Positions 17,348 through 25,686 of a stretch of DNA of 64,000 nucleotides are shown here, piece by piece. Origin of the DNA: Roseibium alexandrii DFL-11 (GTDB lineage: Bacteria; Pseudomonadota; Alphaproteobacteria; Rhizobiales; Stappiaceae); NCBI RefSeq assembly GCF_000158095.2, contig NZ_CM011002.1:4072703-4136702 (forward strand). The letters run 5' to 3'. The first letter of the stretch is position 1; every line of letters begins with the position of its first letter. Both the position numbers and the translations under genes were made by a program. Below the pieces are notes generated by a model. It made no database searches. It had not been told where the DNA came from and was given only the letters and a program-made list of their open reading frames with translations.

Positions 17348-18418
17348 TCAATCAGACGCATCATTCGAAATTTCATATAGCGTTACCCCTGCCAAAAGGG
17401 CCGGAACGGCAATGAACGCGCCGATTGGACCCCAAAGCCAAATCCAAAATGCGATTGTCAAAAATACGAGAAACGGGTTGAGCGTCGTTGTCCGGCCGAG
17501 AACCGTTGGCGTGACGAACTGCGCCTCAAAAAGATTGAGGAGCAGATAAACCAGTGGCGGCAGGAGAATTTCCGGAATCGAGTTGCCGATTGACAGCCCC
17601 ACACCTGTCATGATCAGCACCATGATGGCCGGGCCGATGTAAACTACATAGTTAAGCACACCTGCCAAAACGCCCCACAAGATCGGTGACGGCACACCGA
17701 TCAGCCAAAGAGCCGCTGAAACGGCGGCTGCCAGACCGACATTCACGCAAGTAATGGATAACAGGTAGGTCGAGAGCCGCTTTTCGATCCGTTGAAACGC
17801 AATTGCCATGCGATACCGTTTTGTTGCCGGAGTTGACCAATCGACAGTCGATCGGAAAACTCGCGGCCGGGTCAGGACGAAGAAATAAAGGCTGGCGAGA
17901 AACAATATTATCTGTGCCATGAATGTCGGGGCGAAGTAGAAAACGCTCTCCACCGGCGACGTTTCATCGACGCTAACCTGCATGTTTCCGGATTGGCCCA
18001 TCGCATTGCGGAGTTCTTCCTGCAGACTGCTGATGGAGGCAAACAACCCCTGCCAGGAAACGAGCTGGCTTTGCAGTTTGGCCCAGATCAACGGCAGTTT
18101 ATCGAGCCAGTCAGACAACGGTACCATAAATGCTGCGCCGGCGGTCGTGATGAGCAAGATAAACAAAACCACCATTAAGGCCGCCGACACCCATGACGGT
18201 ATGCCAAGACGGCCAAGACGATCCGCCGCAGGTCCGAACAAAGAACCGACCACGATCGACAAACAGACCGGCGCAAGAATGACCTTGCCCACATCTAGCG
18301 CAAACACAAGAGCCAGACACGCAAGTATGACGAGGGACATACGCGTGGCTGGATCTGCAATCGCTATTGGTGAGGTTGATACACTTACGTGAGCTTCGGG
18401 TGGAGCGTGGTGTGCCAT
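17348..18418 (-). CDS. AI-2E family transporter (PerM-like membrane protein)
   Basis: About 356 residues with some eight hydrophobic segments in the AI-2E/PerM arrangement: a pair of helices, a soluble insert (about 130-190) and a C-terminal membrane block containing GVLAGVLNYVVYIGPAI and FWIWLWGPIGAFIAVP. Family members are thought to export small molecules or act as antiporters, and the name does not prove autoinducer transport. The start is ambiguous between 18418 (MAHHAPP, one base after the upstream stop) and 18433. It is the last gene of a three-gene set with a holin-like protein and a DUF883 protein, all membrane-associated. Confidence 0.87.
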   Translation of the reverse strand: MAHHAPPEAHVSVSTSPIAIADPATRMSLVILACLALVFALDVGKVILAPVCLSIVVGSLFGPAADRLGRLGIPSWVSAALMVVLFILLITTAGAAFMVPLSDWLDKLPLIWAKLQSQLVSWQGLFASISSLQEELRNAMGQSGNMQVSVDETSPVESVFYFAPTFMAQIILFLASLYFFVLTRPRVFRSTVDWSTPATKRYRMAIAFQRIEKRLSTYLLSITCVNVGLAAAVSAALWLIGVPSPILWGVLAGVLNYVVYIGPAIMVLIMTGVGLSIGNSIPEILLPPLVYLLLNLFEAQFVTPTVLGRTTTLNPFLVFLTIAFWIWLWGPIGAFIAVPALLAGVTLYEISNDASD

Positions 18419-18419
18419 A

Positions 18420-18839
18420 TCAGGTCCCGTCATCTCCGCCGCCCCGCGCTGCAAAAAACGCAAGTCCGCCAAGTGCGGCAAGGGCGATGATGCTCTTTCG
18501 ATTGGTCAGTTGTGGGAGGACTGAAACTGCTGCTGCTATGGCCAGCCTTTGAGCCGCGCGGCGTTTCGCGCTGCGCCGTTCATCGATTTTCTTCAAGACC
18601 GCTAAAACAATGAGAAGTCCGAGACCGACGCCAATCATTCCCAGGGCGATGACCAAAGCAGCGCCCAAGGCTCCGAGCTGTTCAGAAAGATAAATGCCAA
18701 GTGCTGCAAGACCTGCCAGATAGGCTGTGCCAAAAGACGCGGCAGCAATCGCGATTAAAACGATGTTGCGCTTCGTCCGGCGAACCATCCCGCGCAGATC
18801 GCGGGATGCCGCCGAGACGGCAAGGGGGACAGACCGCAT
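18420..18839 (-). CDS. Phage-holin-like (DUF1469/holin_3 type) membrane protein
   Basis: A 139-residue protein with two adjacent hydrophobic hairpins (about 24-75), a basic linker DERRSAKRRAAQR, and a third hydrophobic patch near the C terminus. This arrangement matches the phage-holin-like family often encoded next to DUF883/ElaB proteins in non-phage stress operons. There is no other phage gene nearby. Its ATG at 18839 lies 2 bp after the DUF883 stop. A role in envelope stress is inference. Confidence 0.75.
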   Translation of the reverse strand: MRSVPLAVSAASRDLRGMVRRTKRNIVLIAIAAASFGTAYLAGLAALGIYLSEQLGALGAALVIALGMIGVGLGLLIVLAVLKKIDERRSAKRRAAQRLAIAAAVSVLPQLTNRKSIIALAALGGLAFFAARGGGDDGT

Positions 18840-18841
18840 GA

Positions 18842-19186
18842 TCAACGGCGGATCAATGCTGCAATAAGGAAGCCGACGCCGGCTGCAATTCCCAGGGACT
18901 GCAAGGGGTGGCGGCGGACCTCATCGGTCAGGGCCCGCTCGTAAGTTTTCAATTCGCGGGTTAAATCATCGAGCGCGTCCTGAGACATTTGCGTCAGATC
19001 TTCACCTGCCGCGGTCGCACGCGATTTGTATTCCTGACTTTTACCAGACCCGTAATTTTTGAGTGAGCCGGCAAGCGCGGCAATGTCCTCGCGGATGCGC
19101 TGAATGTCGGCTTCAATATCACTGGCATTCATCGCGTCATTTGCAGCCTTGGTCGAAGAAGTGGAAGTGCTTTTGGCAGTCGCCAT
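18842..19186 (-). CDS. DUF883/ElaB-YqjD family inner-membrane protein
   Basis: A 114-residue protein. The first part is Ser/Thr/Ala-rich, the middle is a long amphipathic helix likely to form a coiled coil (about 25-90), and the C terminus has VRRHPLQSLGIAAGVGFLIAALIRR, i.e. one membrane helix after the conserved R-x-x-P. E. coli relatives ElaB and YqjD are tail-anchored, stationary-phase-induced and ribosome-associated. The start at 19186 has TTGGAGG upstream. It heads the operon with the holin-like and AI-2E genes. Confidence 0.88.
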   Translation of the reverse strand: MATAKSTSTSSTKAANDAMNASDIEADIQRIREDIAALAGSLKNYGSGKSQEYKSRATAAGEDLTQMSQDALDDLTRELKTYERALTDEVRRHPLQSLGIAAGVGFLIAALIRR

Positions 19187-19312
19187 GAAATGCCTCCAAT
19201 ATGCTCCGGAGAACCCGAGGGGATATCCCCGAACCGCCGGTTGAAAGTGTTGTATAGAAGCAGCTCCGTGCTGCTCGATTGGGGCTGGAGCGAATGGGTC
19301 CAACGCTCTGTA

Positions 19313-19337
19313 AACTTGAAAGGCAGACAAAAGTTCC
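19313..19337 (-). promoter_or_regulatory. Weak EcfG-like promoter upstream of the DUF883 operon
   Basis: On the minus strand GGAAC-N16-AGTT, one mismatch in the -10 element, about 125 bp before the ATG. It fits the stress profile of the genes, but the match is imperfect. Confidence 0.4.
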
Positions 19338-19370
19338 CGGCACTTAGGAAAATTCAACTGGAAACACCAA

Positions 19371-19631
19371 TCAGTCCCGAAGGGCGCCAGTCAATTCGTC
19401 TTTGGACATTTCTGACCGGCCTTCGATTTCCAGTTCTCTCGCCCGCTCGTAGAGCTCCTCCTTGGTCCAATCCTCATAAGGTGGCTGCGACCCATCTTTT
19501 TTCGAAGGCGATTGGTCTTCATTCGCCTGTGCGTTGGCGATACGAGCCGCTTTTGACTTTCCGTAGCCCTCACGCCGCAAGGCGTCATAGGTTTCTTCGT
19601 CCTTGATACTCGGCCGATCCTTGCTGCTCAT
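19371..19631 (-). CDS. Small Rho-N/SAP-like domain protein
   Basis: An 86-residue protein. The C-terminal half (WTKEELYERARELEIEGRSEMSKDEL, cited by its core KEELYERARELEIEGRS) is the Rho termination factor N-terminal-like helix-extension-helix, a small nucleic-acid-binding motif. The N-terminal half is basic and resembles plasmid or stabilisation-type small stress proteins (EETYDALRREGYGKSKAARIAN). Its ATG overlaps the DUF2945 stop (ATGA). It may bind DNA or RNA under stress, by inference. Confidence 0.8.
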   Translation of the reverse strand: MSSKDRPSIKDEETYDALRREGYGKSKAARIANAQANEDQSPSKKDGSQPPYEDWTKEELYERARELEIEGRSEMSKDELTGALRD

Positions 19632-19873
19632 TTTCCATTTCCTGTCTTGATCAGCGTCAGTTCACTCGCGGATTTGAGGACCCTGTCCCCATCATCCTGT
19701 CGCAGCGTGTAGGCGGGGTCTTCCGGGGTTGCGAGGCGCTTTACATCCGTGCCCTTGATGTTGAGACTGACGTCCTCAGTGTGCGTGTCGACCACCGTGG
19801 CCTCACCCGTTCCCTCACCCCAGTTCCAAGCGACCCGGTCTCCCTTGCTGAACGGTTCTCGCTTTTCAGTCAT
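19628..19873 (-). CDS. DUF2945/hypervirulence-associated Tudor-like small protein
   Basis: An 81-residue protein with an SH3/Tudor-like domain: FSKGDRVAWNWGEG, GEATVVDTH and a central LNIKGTDVKRLATPEDPAY. These small proteins are widespread in stress operons and their ligand is unknown. The start at 19873 has AAGGAGAG upstream. Its stop overlaps the next start. It sits 32 bp after gdhA, so all three probably share the EcfG-type gdhA promoter. Confidence 0.83.
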   Translation of the reverse strand: MTEKREPFSKGDRVAWNWGEGTGEATVVDTHTEDVSLNIKGTDVKRLATPEDPAYTLRQDDGDRVLKSASELTLIKTGNGK

Positions 19874-19905
19874 TTTTTCACTCTCCTTTTCACAGCAGCA
19901 CCGGG

Positions 19906-21249
19906 TCAGAAACTTCCGAATGAATGGAACGCATGTGCGACACGTTTGAATGCAGCCAGATTGGCTCCGTCGACGTAGCTGAGCTGCTTTTTGCCCGTGT
20001 CTGCAGAAACGATCTCGCTGTGGATCTTTTTCATGATGTCCCGAAGCTCCTGATCGACCTTTTCCGCGCTCCAGCTTTGCCGCATCGCATTCTGGCTCTG
20101 CTCCAAACCACTGACGGCGACACCGCCCGCGTTTGCTGCCTTGCCTGGCGCGTGGAGGATTCGTTTTTGTCGAAAGATCTCCGAAGCTTTTGCAGTCAAA
20201 GGCATGTTGGCACCTTCGCAGACAGCTGAAACGCCGGCCTCTACGAGTGTTTTGGCCGCGTCTTCGTCCAACTCGTTCTGTGTTGCGCAGGGCATGGCAA
20301 TGTCGCATTCAAGGTTCCAAGGTGTTTTGCCTTTGTGGAACTGGCCAATAGACAGATCCGACAAGTGTCCACCCTTGCCTTTGAGGGTTTTGACCTTGCC
20401 GAGATCTTTTTTTGTCAGGCCGTCCTTGAATTCCAGCACCCCATCGGAGTCGCTCACACTCAATACCGTGGCGTCCATATCGATGGCCTTTTCCGCAGCA
20501 TGAAGCGCGACGTTGCCAGAGCCACTGATGGCTATCCTCTTGCCCTCGATTTCCATATCGTTGTGGGACAGCATCTCACAGCAAAAGTAGACACAGCCGT
20601 AGCCTGTCGCTTCCGTTCGAACAGCGCTACCGCCGAAATTGCAGCCTTTCCCAGTCAAAGCGCCATGCCATGTGTTGGAAAGGCGGAGATAGTGGCCGTA
20701 GAGCAGGCTAATTTCCCGTTGACCTACGCCGATATCGCCCGCCGGCACATCGATGTCCGGGCCGATGTGACGTGATAGCTCCGTCATGAAGGATTGGCAG
20801 AAACGTTCGATTTCGGCCGGGTTTTTTCCTTTGGGATCGAAGTTTGAGCCGCCCTTCGCCCCACCCATTGGCAGACCGGTCAAGGCGTTCTTAAAAATTT
20901 GCTCGTAGCCGAGAAACTTCAGAACACTTTCCGTAACGCTCGGCGCGAACCGCAATCCGCCCTTATAGGGGCCGAGAATATGAGAAAACTGGACACGCCA
21001 GCCCCTGTTATGCTGGAGCACGCCTTTGTCATCGCGCCAGGAAACGCGAAACGAAATGACGCGGTCCGGTTCCGCGAGCCGTTGAAAGACTCGTGATTTT
21101 CGAAAGTCTTTTTGCTTTCCGTACCAGCCACCGATGGACTGAGCCATCTCGTCTATAGCCTGCAGAAACTCTGGCTGGTCAGGATTTGCGCTAGTAATTT
21201 CATCTAACAAATCATCAATCACACTGTTTTTCGTCAATCTAACCTCCAT
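19906..21249 (-). CDS. gdhA: NADP-specific glutamate dehydrogenase
   Basis: A 447-residue hexameric-type glutamate dehydrogenase, the normal length for the bacterial NADP enzyme. Catalytic region PMGGAKGGSNFDPKGK contains the active-site Lys, and the Rossmann motif is GSGNVALHA. It makes glutamate from 2-oxoglutarate and ammonia. A perfect EcfG-type promoter lies 16-40 bp upstream of the ATG, which is unusual for a central nitrogen enzyme and suggests stress induction, possibly to make glutamate as osmolyte or for glutathione. Two small stress-protein genes follow. Confidence 0.96.
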   Translation of the reverse strand: MEVRLTKNSVIDDLLDEITSANPDQPEFLQAIDEMAQSIGGWYGKQKDFRKSRVFQRLAEPDRVISFRVSWRDDKGVLQHNRGWRVQFSHILGPYKGGLRFAPSVTESVLKFLGYEQIFKNALTGLPMGGAKGGSNFDPKGKNPAEIERFCQSFMTELSRHIGPDIDVPAGDIGVGQREISLLYGHYLRLSNTWHGALTGKGCNFGGSAVRTEATGYGCVYFCCEMLSHNDMEIEGKRIAISGSGNVALHAAEKAIDMDATVLSVSDSDGVLEFKDGLTKKDLGKVKTLKGKGGHLSDLSIGQFHKGKTPWNLECDIAMPCATQNELDEDAAKTLVEAGVSAVCEGANMPLTAKASEIFRQKRILHAPGKAANAGGVAVSGLEQSQNAMRQSWSAEKVDQELRDIMKKIHSEIVSADTGKKQLSYVDGANLAAFKRVAHAFHSFGSF

Positions 21250-21264
21250 GCGTTTGAATATAAG

Positions 21265-21289
21265 AACGCGCGAAGTTGTTTCCGGTTCC
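21265..21289 (-). promoter_or_regulatory. EcfG-type promoter for gdhA
   Basis: On the minus strand GGAAC-N16-CGTT, exact consensus, with the -10 element 16 bp from the start codon. Confidence 0.8.
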
Positions 21290-21408
21290 GTATCTCCATT
21301 AAATGAGACGGCGTCTATGTTGTGTAATTCGCAGCTGATACCGTCTTCTTTCGATGCGAACTAGCTATATTTTTTCATATGAATTTAAGAACACTTCAGA
21401 TTTTTTCC

Positions 21409-21433
21409 GGAACGCTTTTCGTGTCTTTGCATT
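21409..21433 (+). promoter_or_regulatory. EcfG-like promoter for the small membrane gene and dps
   Basis: GGAAC-N16-CATT, one -10 mismatch identical to that of the phyR promoter, about 47 bp upstream of the next ATG. Confidence 0.65.
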
Positions 21434-21480
21434 TACACCTCGAGCCCATTCTTGAAATTTACGCGTAGGAGGTGATCGAG

Positions 21481-21666
21481 ATGGTCACAGAAAACACAAA
21501 GCGAACTGCAGAAGAAGCCCGTCAGGGTGAACGCGGGCGGCCGGTCGTGAAAGTGCTCGCCGTAAGCCTATTCCTGGCTGTTGTGGCGTTTGCCGGACTT
21601 GGGATTCTTCAGACCGCGGGTGTGGTTCCGACAATCGGCGCCATTGAGTCGCCCGAAAAATACTAA
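21481..21666 (+). CDS. Small single-pass membrane protein upstream of dps
   Basis: A 61-residue protein with a charged N terminus (NTKRTAEEARQGERGR), one membrane helix (about residues 25-46) and a short tail IESPEKY. The ATG at 21481 has the ideal AGGAGGTGATC site. It lies 54 bp before dps and downstream of an EcfG-like promoter. I do not recognise a named family. Confidence 0.75.
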   Translation: MVTENTKRTAEEARQGERGRPVVKVLAVSLFLAVVAFAGLGILQTAGVVPTIGAIESPEKY

Positions 21667-21720
21667 GGCGCATAAACGCTTCGGTCTTGATTTGAACACT
21701 GAAATTCAAAAGGAAATCTA

Positions 21721-22230
21721 ATGTCTAACGTATTGAAAGTTGAAACACCGAAGAGCGAACCCATCAAAACCGGCGTTTCCGCTGACGTACGCGCTCAACT
21801 TGCCAAACATTTGTCTGTAATGCTGGCGGAAACTTACATGCTGACCGTGAAGTCTCATCTTTATCACTGGAACGTTGTCGGTCCCCTCTTCAAGTCAATC
21901 CACGACCTAACGGAAGACCACTACGAAAACATGTTTGCGGCCACCGACGAGCTCGCCGAAAGGGTCCGTGCGCTTGGGCACCGGGCACCGGTTAATGTGC
22001 AGGATGGCAAACTAAAACTCACCATTCAGTTGCCATCAGGCGGTATGCCAAACGCTCATGACATGATCGCCGACCTTGTCGAGAGCCATGAAACGATCTC
22101 CGCGGAGATGCGGGATATGGCGGCTTACGCCGGCGACAATGGTGATGTTGTCACTGAAGACCTTCTAACGGAGCGGATTACGTTCCACGAAAAGGCGGCT
22201 TGGATGCTGAGGGCACTCATCACCGAATAA
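21721..22230 (+). CDS. dps: Dps, DNA-protecting ferritin-like protein
   Basis: A 169-residue four-helix ferritin-like protein that assembles into 12-mers, oxidises and stores iron and protects DNA. The ferroxidase ligands typical of Dps are visible: His in KSHLYHWNV, and Asp/Glu in DLTEDHYENMFAATDELAERV, cited as DHYENMF and TDELAER. The N-terminal Lys-containing tail could bind DNA. The dps gene lies within the EcfG-type island, a usual target of the general stress response. A strong hairpin follows the stop. Confidence 0.96.
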   Translation: MSNVLKVETPKSEPIKTGVSADVRAQLAKHLSVMLAETYMLTVKSHLYHWNVVGPLFKSIHDLTEDHYENMFAATDELAERVRALGHRAPVNVQDGKLKLTIQLPSGGMPNAHDMIADLVESHETISAEMRDMAAYAGDNGDVVTEDLLTERITFHEKAAWMLRALITE

Positions 22231-22261
22231 ACTGTGCGTTCAGATAGAACGAGTCAAAACG

Positions 22262-22292
22262 CTGCCGCCATCCGTTTTCCGGGTGGCGGCAG
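22262..22292 (+). terminator. Stem-loop terminator after dps
   Basis: A 9-bp stem CTGCCGCCA/TGGCGGCAG extended by inner CC/GG pairs, starting 31 bp after the dps stop. There is no T tract, so termination may be partial. Confidence 0.6.
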
Positions 22293-22327
22293 GCCCGGTT
22301 TAGAACTGCAAACAAATGTGCGATGTT

Positions 22328-22534
22328 ATGAATTCAGTTCCCCAACGTTTCGCCGGTTTCCGGTCTGTCGAAGGCCTTCTGAACGATCCGGGATTGAACC
22401 GAGCGCAAAAGAAATCAGCGCTTTTGTCTTGGCGGACCCGACTCCTGCAATCCCCCAACATGACTGAAGGTGCCGCAGACCGTCAGGCAAAACTGCACGA
22501 TATCGAGGACGCGCTTCAGCAGCTGAAGACGTAG
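22328..22534 (+). CDS. Small hypothetical protein
   Basis: About 68 residues starting MNSVPQRFAGFRSVEGLL. The middle NRAQKKSALLSWRTRLLQ resembles a motif I associate with short alphaproteobacterial proteins of unknown role, and the tail is helical and charged. The start is weak, with no Shine-Dalgarno, and it could also begin at 22316. It follows the dps hairpin and is convergent with the HWE kinase. Support is moderate, from amino-acid composition and codon use. Confidence 0.45.
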   Translation: MNSVPQRFAGFRSVEGLLNDPGLNRAQKKSALLSWRTRLLQSPNMTEGAADRQAKLHDIEDALQQLKT

Positions 22535-22584
22535 GTCTGTAAGTCGGCCCAAGCCGTCAGCGTCAGCATAATCGGCTCGTTACT

Positions 22585-24387
22585 TCAATTGACAAGTTGT
22601 TTGGCAGGGAAGGTGATGGTGCATTTTACACCGTCCGGGGCAAACTCGACTTTAACTTCCCCATCCAGCGCAGGCCCAACGAGTTGTTCCAGCAGCATAC
22701 GGCCGAACCCATTCCGCTTTGGGGGCACAACTTCCGGGCCGCCAGTCTCTTCCCATTTGAGTTCGACCACACCGTCATTTTCAGCCCAGGTCACTTTCAG
22801 CTTCCCATCCAGCACTGACAAAGCTCCGTATTTCGCAGCATTTGTGGTTAGTTCGTGCAGGGCCAATCCCAGATTTTGAGCGGCATCCGCCGTAATGGAT
22901 TTTCCAGGGCCTTCAAGAATTATTTGCGGGCTTTGCGGATCTATGGATTGAGAAAGATGCGCGACAATCAATTCTTTCAAATCCGCCCCATACCAGGACT
23001 GTGAAACCAATAGATCGTGGCTTGCGGCCATGGCCTGAAGGCGCGCAGAGAACACTTCGACGAATTCGTCAGGATTATCGGATCTCGCGGCAGTTTGCCG
23101 GGCCATCGCCTGAATGACGGCAAGCAGGTTCTTGGACCGGTGAGTCAACTCCCGCATGACCAAGTGCATCTGGCGTTCATTGTCCCTCTTGTAGGTCAGG
23201 TCGACGGCTGTGCCGATCACGCCCGTTATTGTTCCTTCTGCATCCCGCGCCGGATCGAAGCGTACATTGTAGAACTTCGCGGTTCCGTTCATCGCGATAT
23301 CAACTTCAACAACGGCGCTTTCTCCGGTTTCCAGCACCTTTTTCTTGACCGGAATAAGTTTGAGCTGATCGTCTTCGTTGAAGATCTCGTCATCTGTCTT
23401 GCCGATGAAAACGTCTTCTTTCAATCCGTTCGGTGGATTGACCATATGAACGTACTTGAGGTCGCGATCCTGCTCGAAAACGGTGATGATTGAGCCATCC
23501 AAGGCTGTTTCGAACCGTTTATTTGCTTCCGCCAATTGCGCGGCCATGGACGCAAGCCGGATCTCGTAAAAATTCTTCTCTGTCATGTCCACGGCCGTGC
23601 ACAACACGCCGTCTACTTTGCCGTCCTCACCAAAGGTTGGGTGGACGATCAGGTCGAAGTAAAGGGGCTCAGTGTCTTCCCGCTCTATGCCGATATAGGT
23701 TGAAGAGGGTTCGCCTGTTTCGACGACCCGGCGTTTTACGGGCACGACTTGGTCGGCAGCTGCATCCGGCAACACATCAACATCTGATTTGCCAAGAATG
23801 TCGGACTTCTCAAGCCCGAAACGCGGATTGTGGATCCACGTATACTTGAGGTCCCGGTCCTGGGAGAAAACCGAGATATTGCTTCCGGTAAGTGCCGTTT
23901 CGAAGAGCTCGTTGGTTCGGGCAATCTCAGCCTTAGTCCGGCCGACGGCAGTGTTGAGTGCTCGATTTTCTTTTGCGAGCAGTTCGTTTGCTTGTTCCAG
24001 CAGTTTGACCGAGGGCATGTCGATCAACTGGCTCAGCAAACGCCACACTACAAATGCTGTCGCTACGGAAATGATGGCTGTTGTCGCTTTTATGAGCCCT
24101 TGAGCGCCATAGGCCGGAACCCAAAGCGTTGCCAGAGCGGTGAGATGTGTCAGTGCGCAGGCCAAGATAAACGCAACGAAGAGATAGGCGGTTTTGCGCG
24201 GTGTTCCCATGATATCCGGCCGTTGCCGCAAGAACGTCAAAATCGCCATTGGAATAGCGATATAGGCCAAGGCGATCAGACCATCGGAAATCGCATGCAG
24301 TGCGACCAGGTCAGGCCGCCATAAGAGGCAATATCCATGAGGCATGAAGGATGCGGCCCCAAAAAGATAGTTGATGATGTCCTGCAT
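22585..24387 (-). CDS. HWE-type sensor histidine kinase with ethylene-receptor-like membrane domain and two PAS domains
   Basis: A 600-residue protein. The N terminus (about 25-120) has three membrane helices with Asp35, Tyr42, Ile74, Cys77 and His81, matching by spacing the ethylene/copper-binding residues Asp25, Tyr32, Ile62, Cys65 and His69 of plant ETR1. A coiled linker follows, then two PAS domains (about 160-280 and 290-405) that are clear duplicates (FETALTGSNISVF and FETALDGSIITVF). The kinase core has His416 in ELTHRSKN, the N box LHELTTNAAKYGAL and WEE at 545-547, the HWE signature. HWE kinases phosphorylate PhyR, and phyR lies about 400 bp away on the same strand. Confidence 0.9.
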   Translation of the reverse strand: MQDIINYLFGAASFMPHGYCLLWRPDLVALHAISDGLIALAYIAIPMAILTFLRQRPDIMGTPRKTAYLFVAFILACALTHLTALATLWVPAYGAQGLIKATTAIISVATAFVVWRLLSQLIDMPSVKLLEQANELLAKENRALNTAVGRTKAEIARTNELFETALTGSNISVFSQDRDLKYTWIHNPRFGLEKSDILGKSDVDVLPDAAADQVVPVKRRVVETGEPSSTYIGIEREDTEPLYFDLIVHPTFGEDGKVDGVLCTAVDMTEKNFYEIRLASMAAQLAEANKRFETALDGSIITVFEQDRDLKYVHMVNPPNGLKEDVFIGKTDDEIFNEDDQLKLIPVKKKVLETGESAVVEVDIAMNGTAKFYNVRFDPARDAEGTITGVIGTAVDLTYKRDNERQMHLVMRELTHRSKNLLAVIQAMARQTAARSDNPDEFVEVFSARLQAMAASHDLLVSQSWYGADLKELIVAHLSQSIDPQSPQIILEGPGKSITADAAQNLGLALHELTTNAAKYGALSVLDGKLKVTWAENDGVVELKWEETGGPEVVPPKRNGFGRMLLEQLVGPALDGEVKVEFAPDGVKCTITFPAKQLVN

Positions 24388-24499
24388 GTCGGGCTTCCGT
24401 TTTATTCACCGGATGTTTCTGGAGCGCCGGCTTGTGAACTTTTTGATCTACACCGGCCGCAGCCATGTGCTGTTTTGGAGCAGTTGGCAGATTTCTTCG

Positions 24500-24524
24500 G
24501 GAACCAACCAAGCTGAAATTCGTT
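24500..24524 (+). promoter_or_regulatory. EcfG-type promoter for the CsbD gene
   Basis: GGAAC-N16-CGTT, exact consensus, 35 bp upstream of the ATG, between the HWE kinase and csbD-like genes. Confidence 0.82.
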
Positions 24525-24559
24525 TTCTAGTTGTCTGACACCAAAAGGAGTTTCAAAAG

Positions 24560-24757
24560 ATGAATTGGGATCAAATCGAAGGCAATTGGAAAGAATTTAA
24601 AGGGAAGGCTCAAGCTCAGTGGGGCAAGCTGACCGATGACGAGATTGACCGGGTTGACGGCCGTCGAACCGAATTGGCAGGTCTGATTCAGCAGAAGTAC
24701 GGCAAAACACGGGAAGAGGCTGAGCGCGAAGTCGACCAATGGATGTCCAAGCACTGA
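24560..24757 (+). CDS. CsbD-family stress protein
   Basis: A 65-residue helical protein with the family signature NWDQIEGNWKEFKGKAQAQWG at the N terminus (core IEGNWKEFKGKA) and a middle LTDDEIDRVDGRR. CsbD-like proteins are abundant general-stress proteins of unclear biochemical role. The ATG follows AAAGGAG. A perfect EcfG promoter and a bidirectional terminator frame it as a one-gene unit. Confidence 0.94.
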   Translation: MNWDQIEGNWKEFKGKAQAQWGKLTDDEIDRVDGRRTELAGLIQQKYGKTREEAEREVDQWMSKH

Positions 24758-24767
24758 GCCCTTCGAC

Positions 24768-24791
24768 AAGGCGGGGACACTCCCCGCCTTT
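24768..24791. terminator. Bidirectional terminator between csbD and phyR
   Basis: A 10-bp stem AAGGCGGGGA/TCCCCGCCTT with loop CAC lies between two convergent genes. A and T at the ends give short tracts on both strands. Confidence 0.8.
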
Positions 24792-24810
24792 GTCTTCCAT
24801 AAATTCCGCC

Positions 24811-25614
24811 CTAGGCTGCAACCGCATCTGTTCCTTTGAAAAACAGAGCCTGGCTGATGCCCGCTTTCACGGTATTGGGATTAAACGGCTTGGTAATGAG
24901 GAACGTCGGCTCCGGCCGTTCTCCGGTCAACAGGCGTTCAGGGAACGATGTAATGAAGATAACCGGGACCGACATCTCGCCCAGGATGGCCTTGACCGCA
25001 TCAATCCCGGACGAGCCATCCGCCAACTGAATATCGGCAAGCACCAACCCCGGAGCGTTGGCCTTCGCTGCCTTTATGGCGTCGTCTGCGGTCCGCGAAA
25101 CACCTTGGACAGTGTGGCCAAGCGACTCAACGATCTGGGTGAGGTCCATCGAGATCAAAGGCTCGTCTTCAATAATCAAGACATTTGTTTTCGTTTGCCG
25201 ATCAATTTCAGCAACGGCGTCTTTAATCAGTTCAGTGACCTCTTCCGGGCTTTTCTGAATAATCCGCGCGGCTTCGGGCACCGAGAAACCCTCGAGTGTT
25301 GTCAATAACAAGGTCTGCCGGCTTTCCGGCGCCATGCTGGCAAGGCGCTGTTGTGCGGTCTGTTCGAAAATTGATGCCGCGCCGTCTGTGGTTGGAGGCG
25401 GAACGACGGACGCATTCCAAAGAACATGGAACAGCCTGTAGAGGCCAATCTTCACGCCATCACCTGTGTCGATGATGTTTTGATCCGAAACCAATGCCTG
25501 CAAGCATGCGCGAACATAAGCATCTCCGCTTTGCTGGGTTCCTGCGAGCGCGCGAGCATAGCGGCGGAGGTAGGGCAGCAAAGGTGCAACATCTTGAGAA
25601 AGACTCGTGGCCAT
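24811..25614 (-). CDS. phyR: PhyR, response regulator with sigma-like domain (anti-anti-sigma factor)
   Basis: A 267-residue protein. The N-terminal part (about 10-135) is an EcfG-like sigma decoy with sigma2- and sigma4-like regions, and the C-terminal part (143-260) is a receiver with Glu149-Asp150, phospho-acceptor Asp194 (LADIQLAD) and Lys242 (TKPF). The FITSFPERLLTG stretch is characteristic of PhyR receivers. On phosphorylation the sigma-like domain binds NepR and frees EcfG. It is divergent from nepR-ecfG over a pair of EcfG promoters and convergent with csbD. Confidence 0.97.
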   Translation of the reverse strand: MATSLSQDVAPLLPYLRRYARALAGTQQSGDAYVRACLQALVSDQNIIDTGDGVKIGLYRLFHVLWNASVVPPPTTDGAASIFEQTAQQRLASMAPESRQTLLLTTLEGFSVPEAARIIQKSPEEVTELIKDAVAEIDRQTKTNVLIIEDEPLISMDLTQIVESLGHTVQGVSRTADDAIKAAKANAPGLVLADIQLADGSSGIDAVKAILGEMSVPVIFITSFPERLLTGERPEPTFLITKPFNPNTVKAGISQALFFKGTDAVAA

Positions 25615-25686
25615 TCATTTTTTCCTTAATGAAATGCCGCATCTGCGCGGCCATCCAGATGACGTGGACCGTCCCCTTAACCAGAA

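Noticed and set aside
18420..18839. Prophage remnant suggested by the holin-like protein
   Set aside because: No other phage gene is near. The family occurs with DUF883 proteins in ordinary stress operons.
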